Source: Chrysochromulina tobinii
Lineage: Eukaryota > Haptophyta > Prymnesiales > Chrysochromulinaceae
Direction: 5' to 3'
NCBI GenBank assembly: GCA_001275005.1
Contig: JWZX01000867.1
Span: forward strand, 1-10,540
Length of the DNA stretch: 10,540 nucleotides
The notes beneath the pieces were generated by a model. The model saw only the letters and a program-made list of their open reading frames with translations. It ran no database searches and had not been told where the DNA came from. Every line of letters starts with the position of its first letter. Position 1 is the stretch's first letter. Position numbers and translations under genes: made by a program. Below, piece after piece: positions 1 through 9,400 of the stretch.

Positions 1-3000
1 GACGGCCGCCGGCCCCGGCGCCGGCGCCAGGCCGCCGTCGCCGCCGCCGTCGCCGCCGCCGTCGCCGCCGTCGCCGCCGTCGCCGCCGAGCTCGCGCTCG
101 GTCTGGGCGATCGCAAAGACATCGCAGCTCCGGGCGAGCATCACACGCATCTCCTCCTCGAGGGTGTCCACGTCGTCTCCCAGCTGGAAGGCAGAGGCGC
201 GACGCTTCATGCGCTGCACCTCGGCGAGCTCCTCGGGGGTGGCCATGCCGATGCCCTTGGCCGCGGCGACGCGCTCTGCCTCCGTCATGGCGCGGCCCAT
301 GTCCTTGCGCACTAGGAGCATGCCCTCCGCCAGCGACGGGTCCGGCTGCATGGCTTGCTGCACTTTGAATCGTCGAAGGGCCGATTCGGATGAGTCCTCG
401 ACCGCACGCTGTTGGAGGTCCTCGCACCACGCGCGCATCTGGGGCGCGTTCCGTAGCTGCAGAAAGACCATGTGGTGCTCTTTCCAAACCATCGACAGGC
501 GCACAGCCACCAAGAAGCGCTGCATCGGCAGCCGCTCATCGTGGTAGGCGGGGAGGGCGATTGCCTTCGCACCGAACACACAGATCGCCGAGAGGGCGTA
601 TGTGCTCGGCAGCAGCTCACCCTCGGCGGGGAAGAGGTACAAGAACGAGCCGCGCGCCACCAGCGTGTACGCCTCGAACGGGAGCATCGGACGGCCGTCG
701 GAAGCGCCCAAGCACAGGCGCACGATGCCCGCACGCTCCATGATGCCGTTGTGGGAGAGGTCGACGAGCCGGGGAAGTGGCCCCTTCATCAGCCTGCGAA
801 GCTTCACCATATGCTTCTTGCGCAGTTCAGTCGGCTTGGCGGCCTTTGCGGCGGCGCGAACAGCGACGCTGTTCGAGATGACGAACGCTTGCTCCTGGAC
901 TCGTAGCTCCTCCCTGACGTTTCCCCACTGTCGCGCGAGAGGACGCACCAGGAGTAACGGCCCGTACAGACCGCACGCTGTGGCGCCGACGACGGTGCCG
1001 ACAACCTTGAAGTCGAGGCGCGGCCCCATGTAGATGAGGTAGATGGCGACCAACGACGAGATGAGGAAGATGACGTACGAGCCGAGCAGCATCAAGAGAT
1101 ATTTGCGGATCGCGATGCCCGCAAACAGCACGTACAAGACCGAGTATGGGGTCGCGAGAAGAAGCGACACAAAGAGCGGCACCTTGTTCACAAGCGCCTG
1201 CAGGGCCATTGAAGCCCACCACACACCAATGAGCCACACCGCCACCACCATGCCGCGCCGGAAGTTTGCCGTCTTGTCGTGGGCTCCCGCAGCCACCATG
1301 CACAGGGGTGGCGTGACGAGCCAGATGAGGAAGATCGCCGTGGCTGAGACATGGCTGCCAGTCGTCGCATGGAGGGCCACGTGGGCGATGATCGCGGAAA
1401 TGTAGCCCAAGGATTGGGCTGCGCCCACGAAGCAGATGATTTCGATGCCCGAGCCGTAGAGCCGGCCCGAGCCCTCGTCCTTCTTGAAGCCCACAGCGAC
1501 CGCCATCAGCATGCAGATGAGCGAGGCCGCGCAGTAGCCTGCCGAGCCGCCCACGTCCATCTTGAGGACCGTGATCTCAATGAGGAGGTACAGGACCTGG
1601 GTGTAGCAGAGCACGCTCGTGAAGAGGGCGCGCAGCCCGCCCAGCACACCCCAACGTCGGAAGCAGAACCACGCGACCAAGATCGTCGCGAGGCCACTGC
1701 TAAAAGGGCCAATGAGCACGGTCGCAGTGCTTGCCCCAAGGGCGAACGCGAGCAGGATAGCCGAGATGACGATCTCGAACAGTGGCAAGAGCATCCACAC
1801 GCCGAACTGGTTACCCTCGCGCGTGGAGACGTCGTACGCGGCGACAATCCCGAATTCGAGAGCGAGCATCCCGAGGACGCCTCCAACCCAATTCACGCGG
1901 AAGGAGAGTACTGCCGCCGTCACCGCCACGAGATCCTGGAAGAGGAGCACTCGTGTGAGCACGCGGAAGCCCTCGATGCCACGGTAGTCGAAGGCGATGG
2001 CAAGGGCGACGACGGAGAAGAAGATGGTGAGCGATCCGATGGCGAGGCCACCATTGGTTGGCATCAGATTGAAGAGCTCGAGGGGCACACCGAGCAGGGT
2101 ACCAATAGCGAGGGGCGCCATGTACCTGGTAAATGAACGCGCTGTGATGAGCACTTGCACGCAAGGCAGGTCATCAGGCAATCAGGGGCGCCATGTACGC
2201 TTGCAGCCCGATCCATTTCGACTCGGTGACCACGAAGACGTGGGCGGCCCACAAGAGGACGAAGAGCAGGTCGACGCCGAAGATGATCCCGAGAAACAGG
2301 TTCACGTGGAAGATGATCAGCGCGCCGATCCCCAGAGCGAGAACAAAGTACGACGAGCTGAGCAGCAGCACGTTGCCGAGCCGCCGGTTGTTGCGGTAGC
2401 CTGCGAACGCGGACGCCGCCACGAGCAGCCACGCGAGCAGCCCCGAGACATAAGACGCGCCCGTCGGGATGCCGATCACGGCGCCGGGTAAGAGCTCGAG
2501 CCGAGCAACCCGCTCCGTCACGCCCAGCTGGAAAATGAGTACCAGGCACAGGCCAGCAGCGAATGCGACGAGCCCTGTTTGGGCCGCAAACGAAATCGAG
2601 TAAGTGTGGCCGACCCACAAGGCGGCGGGCACCGTCACGTACAAATGCAGCGCGAGGAGCACGCCCAAGACGATGCAATAGATGGAGCCCCACTCGCGCG
2701 AGAATGACAATGCGCCGCTGCACTCCTGTGGGCCCGACTCCGAAGGCAAAGGCATCTCCGGACCGGGGCACAAACAGCCCCAGTAGATGAAGGATATGCA
2801 TCCGATGGCGACGGCGCTAATGTAGAAGCCATAAAAGAGGGACACGATTACTCGTCGTCGCCTCCTCCGATAACGGCTGATCGCCTCTTTCGATGGGCGC
2901 ACCACGACGGGCGCCACGGCGGTTGTATGCGTGAGTGACGAGTCGCAACATCGCGGGTCGGGTCTAGCAGCCCGCCCTGGGTATCCTGAACGGGACCCTC

Positions 3001-3040
3001 CTGCAGGCTCATCCTCGGCGAGCCTGCCCCACGCACTCAT
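1..3040 (-). CDS. Gene B: polytopic membrane protein (about 20 hydrophobic segments) with C-terminal PH-like domain, 3' end outside the window
   Basis: Exons 3040-2199 and 2125-1 join in frame to 989 residues and run open to the window edge, so the C-terminus is missing. I do not recognise the family. The N-terminus is hydrophilic for about 65 residues and ends in an Arg-rich stretch before the first membrane segment. About 18-20 hydrophobic segments follow to roughly residue 680. A basic linker leads to a PH-like domain, about 736-856 (positions 762-400), with alternating beta-strand-like segments and a final helix containing Trp in the usual PH position. A Glu-rich possible coiled coil and a Gly-Gly-Asp tail follow. 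The PH-like part is presumably cytosolic and might bind phosphoinositides (inference). The ATG at 3040 has G at -3; a GTG-initiated frame reaches 3097 but is less likely. An unseen upstream exon is possible. The antisense frame at 1351-2136 is only a mirror of this gene. Confidence 0.8.
31..87 (-). repeat. Coding trinucleotide repeat encoding a Gly-Gly-(Gly)-Asp tract in gene B
   Basis: Read on the minus strand, positions 87-31 are GGC and GAC codons only: three Gly-Gly-Asp units, then two Gly-Gly-Gly-Asp units and a final Gly-Gly. The tract follows a Glu-rich helix-like stretch and precedes a Leu-Ala-Pro segment at the window edge. It is probably a flexible acidic linker or tail and is likely prone to length variation. 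Confidence 0.9.
2111..2125. repeat. 15-bp direct repeat, copy 2 (start of gene B exon 2)
   Basis: This second copy of AGGGGCGCCATGTAC is coding. In the sense direction it is the first 15 bases after the acceptor and encodes Tyr-Met-Ala-Pro-Leu once the leading G has completed the split codon. Confidence 0.97.
2126..2198 (-). other. Gene B intron (73 nt, GT-AG) whose first 15 bases repeat at the start of the next exon
   Basis: The donor is AAGC|GTACAT (GT at 2198-2197) and the acceptor is ATTTACCAG|GTACAT (AG at 2127-2126). Unspliced, the frame stops seven codons into the intron, at the TGA ending at 2174. Splicing restores a frame open to position 1, with further membrane segments. Branch-like CTGAT and CTCAT motifs are present, but the polypyrimidine tract is weak. 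Because of the duplicated GTACATGGCGCCCCT, the first residues encoded are the same whether or not the intron is removed. Confidence 0.82.
2184..2198. repeat. 15-bp direct repeat, copy 1 (start of gene B intron)
   Basis: Plus-strand AGGGGCGCCATGTAC at 2184-2198 is identical to 2111-2125, a period of 73 bases that equals the intron length. The match ends abruptly on both sides. This copy is the first 15 bases of the intron in the sense direction. Confidence 0.97.
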
Positions 3041-3412
3041 TGCCCAAAGAGCCGTCTTCTCAGCGCTCTCGCGATCGGCCTCACACCATGGCCTCACACC
3101 TGCCCTGTGGGGTTTTTGTGGTGGGTGGCAAAGTTTTCCGCTCGCCCTCTCGGCCGGACACGCGCGGCGCGCACGCGCGCCCGCAAGCCCCGGAGAGGTA
3201 GAGAGGTAGCACTAGGGCACTACAACGTCCTCGAGTACATCACGAGACTCGAGAGCCGATCAACAAATAATCAACAAACATCGTACAGCCGTTTCGTATT
3301 CTGAATTCTCTGAATCCAGTCTGCAACCGAACGTTCACAGTGCCCAAGCCACGCAGCCACCCTCGAAGTCATGTATGTAACCGACGGATGAGCATCCTGT
3401 TTAGCATCGTGT
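3041..3412. other. Intergenic region: 3' flank of gene A and 5' flank of gene B
   Basis: This 372-base gap follows the gene A stop (TAG, 3415-3413) and precedes the probable gene B ATG. The part near gene A is AT-richer than its surroundings. It includes two copies of ATCAACAAA (3259-3267 and 3270-3278, plus strand), which read as T-rich TTTGTTGAT in the transcript. No AATAAA is visible, so the polyadenylation site is not placed. The part near gene B is GC-rich, with alternating CG/CA runs around 3160-3182 and no TATA box. I see no gene here. Confidence 0.6.
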
Positions 3413-6400
3413 CTAGTTGGCTGTGCGGTTGGAGGCCGCGCTTGGCGCTTCGACGTTGGACCCGCTGGAGGTTTGGTGCGTCGTCACGTCGGAGCGCTCG
3501 GTCGACACGGGGCTGATGGCGGTGATGATGTCCTGCGCCATACTGAAGAACCCGCCTAGCATGTCGACGGGCAACGGCTCCGCGGCTGGCCCTGGTGCGG
3601 ACGAGGGCGCGCCTGAGCTGCCTGGGCTGTCTGGGCTCTGGCTCACCGGGAAGACGCGCGCGTGCCGTTGGCGTTGGCCCCCGCGAGAAACGGCGCCGGC
3701 GGCTAAGGAGGAGCCCGTCGAGGACGGGCGGGAAAGCTCCATATCTGGCCATGCCTCGGGTGTGGTCTGCCGCCGGCCGGCCGGCCGCGCCGGCGAGTCG
3801 TTGATCGCCCGAGGCGAGCCGCTGGCCTCGTGAGTCTCAAGCTGGTCGTCCGAGCTCGAGTCTTCGTCCACCGAGGCGGCGCTCTTCGCCCTGGCCAACA
3901 TCTCTGCTGCTGCTGCGCTGGAGCTGGCGCCTGCGCCGGCGCTGCTGCTGCTGCCACCGCCACCGCTGCTGCTGCTGCCAGCCGCCGGTCGCGACGGCGC
4001 CGCCTGTCGCCGTAACTCCATCGCAGCAAGGGCTTCTGTCGCGGCCCGGGAGCTGCTGATGGGGATGCTGATGGCATTGCGGCTGGGCATGGTCGCAAGC
4101 TCGACGGCGGGTGCTCCGTTGGGCCGCTGCGATGGCCGTCCCAGACCGCTCTGCCTCTGATGGCGCTGTGGCAGCGGAGGGCTGGCGAGCGGCGGCTGGC
4201 GCTGCGCGGCGATGATGAGCCCCGGCGCGACTTGGTTTTTGCACAGCGGGCACGAGGCAACAATTCCCTTGTGCAGGAGCCAGCCGTGGATGCAACTCTT
4301 GTGGAAGATATGCGAGCAGGGGAGTGTCGTCAGCTCCTCCGACTCCTCGAGCTCGCCCAGGCAGATCGAGCATGCATCTTCGAATTTATCGGACGCAGTG
4401 CACACCCTCTCGGTCAGGTATGGGGCCAACCGGCGCATGAGCTCTTCGGGCGGCAGCACTGGCACCGGCGGGAAGCGGCGCAGCATCTCGCGCCGCTGCT
4501 GCACGCGCAGGAATTGCATGCGCACGCACACGAGGAGCGAGAGGCAGCACAGCGTTACCGCCGCCACGAGCAGCACGAGCATCAGCCACATCTGCGAGCC
4601 ATACACGCCCGGCTGTGGGGCCACCATGTCGAGCTCACCGTCGCCGATCTCCCGGCAGCTGCGGCACTGGATCTCGACGGTGAAGTTGTTCATTTGCTGC
4701 TGGTTCTGTGCGCGCACCACCACATACACGAAGGTCCGTTGCCGGCGCACGCTGATCTGCACTGGCGGCGTGATCCCGTTGACCGTTACCGTCGCACCCG
4801 AGTCGGGCATAGCGTTCGCGCTGAGCGTGAGCACGGCGCCCGCACCAAGATCAACCAAAAAGTAGCGGTTAGGCGAGTCGGGGACGTGCTGTTCGCAGCG
4901 TTCACAATTTCCAGGAGTGACCTCGATTTCATTCAAGCGCGCGTCGTTGGAGAGCGAACGGCTCACGAAGATCTGGGTAGCGGCCCAGTTCCCCGCCTCA
5001 GCGTACGTAAGGACTGTGAGGGCCGAGGATCCCACCGGCACGCTCAAAATGGCGAATAGCTCGCCGCGCTCGCCGCGCTCGGTTCCCTGGTATTGGACTG
5101 AGATGCCGGGGGGCGAGAGCAGAACGATGCGGCTGTTGCCCACGCACGCATGGCTAGCAATCTCGCAAAAGTTCGAGTGGCTGGTCGTCACGTCGAGTGC
5201 CAGTTGCGCCGTTGCGGATGTTGCAGGCATGGACACCTGGGCGCACGACGAGGGCATCGAAGACGCAAGGTTCGGGGGGGTGCCGGCCGCTCCCGCTTCC
5301 CACCCCTCCCACCTGCACGACGTGGTGGGGAGGGGAGTGAGATTCCACTCGTTCCCGCGCTGCTGATTGTCCGCACGCCACTCAAAGAGTGAGATGTCTG
5401 CGAGGGACACGTCGGTGGAGCGAGGCCGCTCGAGGGCGAGGTTGACCAAGCATCGTGTCCCGTCCTCGGCCGTAACGGTGACATCGAGCGAGGAGTTCCC
5501 GATAGATGGGCGCAGATGGGCCATCGTCCAATTCGGGGCTGACGAAACTCCCCCCGAGACGGTAGGCGTGAGCGGTGCGGCGTCGCGCGTGGGGAAGGTG
5601 TAGCTCGCCGTGGCAAGGTAGTGAAACGGCTCGGCCATCACCTTCACCCAGAGCGCCGCGTTGGTGAGCGAGTGCACCAGGTTGACGGGCGAGGCCCCGA
5701 AGACGTTCGCCCCCCATTGCCTGCTCGGCGTGTACGGATAGGCGGGCGAGTTGTCGGAATAGCGCAGGTCGGTGTGGTAGAGCCGCAGCCCGCGCAGCCT
5801 ACAGTCGGACGATCGCGAGCGGTTGAAGCGGATGAAGATGCTCGCCATGTGCGTCAGGTCTTCGGCGGTGACGAGGAGAAGACCGCTGGACACACCTACA
5901 GGCAGGCTGGCGCAAGCACTGCACTCGAATTGCGCCGTGGCGCCCACGGGCAGTTCGAACTGCAGTTGCACGCGGATGACCTCATTAGGCAAGCTCACCA
6001 CCAAACTGCCGTCCGAGTGCCTGGTGAGGGCCGCCGCGCCCGTGGCAAACGCAAAGGGCGGGAGGAGGTTGACGCTGAGGCTCTGGGTAGTGCTGTTCGA
6101 GCTGCTCGCAAACCCCATGATCGCCGCGAGACTGACCGGTGTCACGTCCCGCGAGAGGCCGCGCGCGAGCGTGACGTTGTACCCGCATCGGCGACCGGAC
6201 GATTGTTCGGCGTTGGTGGTGCCAAGGACGTCTGATTCGGAGAGCACCATCACCTCCATCGTTGAGCGGTTAAGTGGCGGCGCGAGCGCGATCATGCTGA
6301 TCGAATGGTTGAACGCATAGCCTGAGTCGCTCAGAACGGAGCCGTTGACGTGGCGCAAGACCACGCGCAGCTGCGCGGGCACCAGGCAGCGTACCCCATT

Positions 6401-9400
6401 GTACACGCCGGCACACCGCACCGAATGGCGGGTCGTCGCGCTTACAAACAGCTCGTTCGTCGTGTTCTTCATCGCCGCCGTGTACGCCAACGTGTTCGTG
6501 GCAAAATTGGGGCGAGGGGATAGGCCGGTGGTTCCCGTGTTCGAATCGGAGGCGACGAGCGACAGCGCGACCAGCGCGCAGTCGGCCGAGGGCTCGCGGT
6601 TGAGCTGTATGATGTACGAGGCCACCACGAGACCGTTGGGCGCGGTGACCCGCACGGTCACGGCGGAGTGCCCAATCTGGGGTGTGAACGCGCACGAGCG
6701 CAGCAGCCGGTGGTGGCTCGTCATCAGCTGCGGGAAGGAGATCGTGCCGTCAAGAAGCGCGGGATAGCCCGCGAGGCCCGCGAGCACCTCCATCGCTGCC
6801 GAGGCGTTCCCAAGCGGCCGCATCTCGAATGCTCCGTGCGCCGATGCAGATGCGGTGCCGCCGATAGACGCGTTGCACAGTACGGTGGAGACTAAGTTAT
6901 TGGAAGCTGTGACGACCAGCCGCGAGCCCCACTGATTGGGTGCAACCACGATACTCATAGACGTGATGTCATCGCTCACGTCGCCTGCGTTCATTGACCA
7001 CGACGTGATGCTTCCGAGCGGAAGCGACGCACTGAAGGACGGGACCAGCACCTCGTTCACGTGCGGCGCGTTGCCGCTGTAAAAGTCGGTTGCCACGAGT
7101 GCAAGGAAGTGGAGCGTGGCATCTTCCTCACACTGCGGCGACGAGCATCGGCACTCGCCTGAGCCTCCGATGCCTTGAGCGCACACCGTGTTGACCGGAC
7201 AGTCACACGGCGCGCACGAGACGCCGTACCGCTCCGGCGCGCACGTGGCGCAGCCAGTGCTCACGCCGATGAAGCCGGTCGCGCACGAGCACTGGCCGTC
7301 GCCTGACAGGCCGTCAGCGCATAGCGCGAAGTGGAGTGACGAGTTGACCGGGCAGCTGCACGCGAGGCACGAGGGGCCGTAGTAGCTAGGGAGGCACGCG
7401 CAGCCGGTGCCGTTGCGACCGTCGATGCACGTGGAGCCGCCCACGCACGCGCACGCGGAGCATGCATTGCCCCAAAAATTGGGCTGGCATGCGTCGCACA
7501 GAGCTCCTGTCCAGCCGTTACTGCACGCGCAGGTGCCGTTGCCACTCAGCCCATCGAAGCAGGTGCCGCCCGGACCGCACGCGCACGGCGTGCAGCTCGC
7601 GCCAAAAAAGCCCGGCGCACACACGTCGCAATTGGCGCCTGACCATCCGGCCGGGCAGCAGGTGGAGGCGTTGAACGCGCTCCAGGCGTTGAGCGGGCAC
7701 ACAGCGAGCGGGCCAGTGCGCGGCAGGCACTTGTGCGAGACACGGCACCAGCCGCAAATGTTCGACGATCCGGTCGCGCAGCTCGAGCAGCTGCTAAACG
7801 CGCTGCAAAAGGTCCTGCCGGACTCGTAGATCGCCTCGAAGCCAAAATAGTTGTAGAGCTCGTCTGTGTGGAAGTGGAGGAGAAGGTGCGGTCCAGACGT
7901 GGCGACCGCGAAGTGCGTGCTGCAGAAGAAGGTGGCCAGCAGCGGCGAGGCCACCGTCACGCCGTCGAACACCTTAGCGTAGTCGTATGGGAGACCTTGC
8001 TGGTTGGTCACGCACTCCATGTCTAGGCGCGTGAACTTGAGCACGATGATGTCATCCGTGTCGAGGGCCACGTGCCACATGCAGTCCTGCCACGAGCAGT
8101 ACCGCTTGTTCGCGGGGCCCGATCGGAACGTGCCCGCCGAGCCGCCGAGCTGCACGCCGCCGCTGCATCGCGGCTCTGCGGGCGCACACGCGGCGAGGCA
8201 GGAGGAGGGGTGGTGGGGCGGGCGAGGGTTGGGGACATGTCAGCCTGCGGCGGAGAGGGCGGAGGAGGACTACGGGCAGCGAACGTGCTCTATCGTCGCT
8301 GGGGGTGTGTGCGCACCATCAATGCCGGTGCCGGAGCCGTAGCCGCCAATCTGGATCGTCACGCCCTCCGTAAACTTGGAGCTGAGCCAGTTTCGCCCAG
8401 TCGAGCCCACGAGGATGGACGGGATGTCGAGGGAGCGCGAGTCGGGTTGACGAGCCTCGGCGGCCGCCATGTAGAAGAGTGTGTCGGCCATGTTGTTGCC
8501 CATGATGGCGAGTGAGCCGTTGGCTCGCTCGATGTTGAGGGCCTTGGTGAGGAATGGGCACGAGAAGATGGTCGCCAGGTACGCCGTGCCATTGAGTGAA
8601 GAGGCTGCAAGGCGGGCAGAGGGGTCCGGGTCGGGTCAGGCGCGCGGAAATCCGTCGGGCTGAGCCACAAATCGCAGCGGAGAAGGGGGTGCAGCAATCG
8701 CAGCAGAGAAGGGGGTGCAGCAATCGCAGCGGAGAAGGGGGTGCAGCAATCGCAGCAGAGAAGGGGGTGCAGCAATCGCAGCGGAGAAGGGGGTGCAGCA
8801 ATCGCAGCGGAGAAGGGGGTGCAGCAATCGCAGCGGAGAAGGGGGTGCGGCGGGCGCTTTGGGGGTGCGGCAATCGCTTTGGGGGTCGGAAATCGCTTTG
8901 GGGGTCGGAAATCGCTTTGGGGGTCGGAAATCGCTTTGGGGGTCGGAAATCGCTTTGGGGGTCGGAAATCGGGGATACGAGCGTTTGGGCCGCTCACCTA
9001 TGGGGCGCGTCGTAATGTTGGCGCTTCGCGTCACGGAGGTTACTTCCGAGCATGCATCTGCAGGTAAGATGTTCGCCAGATCTACCCTCAGCCCACCCGG
9101 TGGCAAGCCGGGACCAAAGTGCGAGAGCGTGTACGGAATGGAGATTCTCGCGCCTAGGACCGTGGTCGCCACGAGGCGGTCGTAGTCTTCGCACCACATG
9201 GTGTTGGCGTGCTGCAGCATGAAGGACGGCATGTTCGCCACCCCGCAGTCCTGCAAGCACAGGTCGTACTCATCGGCGCTGTTCTCGCAGATGCCGTTGC
9301 CACACGAGGGGGCGGCGGGCGCCCAGGTGAAGGTGAAGGTGCCCGTCGTATTGAGCACCGTGCGAAACAGCAGCATCGCCGAGCCGTTGGTCGATGCGAT

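Larger units (their letters stand above)
8605..8997 (-). other. Gene A intron 1 (393 nt, phase 1, GT-AG)
   Basis: The donor is TAG|GTGAGC, with GT at 8997-8996. The acceptor is CCTTGCAG|CC, with AG at 8606-8605, preceded by a C/T-rich stretch. A branch-point-like CTGAC has its A at 8636, 31 nt before the acceptor. Splicing joins phase 1 to phase 1 and fuses the two halves of a PA domain, which supports the call. Most of the intron (8674-8970) is minisatellite. The exon 1 frame continues through the repeats without a stop until the TGA at 8638-8636. Confidence 0.85.

Noticed and set aside
1351-2136. Long plus-strand open frame of 261 codons rich in Glu, Asp, Arg and His
   Set aside because: It is the exact codon-register antisense of gene B exon 2. 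Hydrophobic codons on the minus strand read as charged residues on the plus strand, and the membrane segments and splice structure support only the minus strand.
3041-3097. GTG-initiated extension of gene B by 19 codons
   Set aside because: GTG starts are rare in nuclear genes. The ATG at 3040 has a good context, and the nearby upstream ATG in another frame stops after two codons.
3155-3185. Alternating CG/CA-rich stretch as possible Z-DNA or CpG element
   Set aside because: It is short and imperfect in a region that is GC-rich overall, with nothing to separate it from background.
4160-5059. Plus-strand open frame of 299 codons opposite the gene A helix, RING and repeats
   Set aside because: It has no recognisable domain and overlaps the intact RING-H2 and membrane helix on the other strand. 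Strong third-position GC bias makes long antisense frames common here.
8596-9185. Several overlapping open frames, on both strands, through the minisatellites
   Set aside because: The repeat units lack stop codons in several frames, and the products are only monotonous repeats. The array lies inside a well-supported GT-AG intron.
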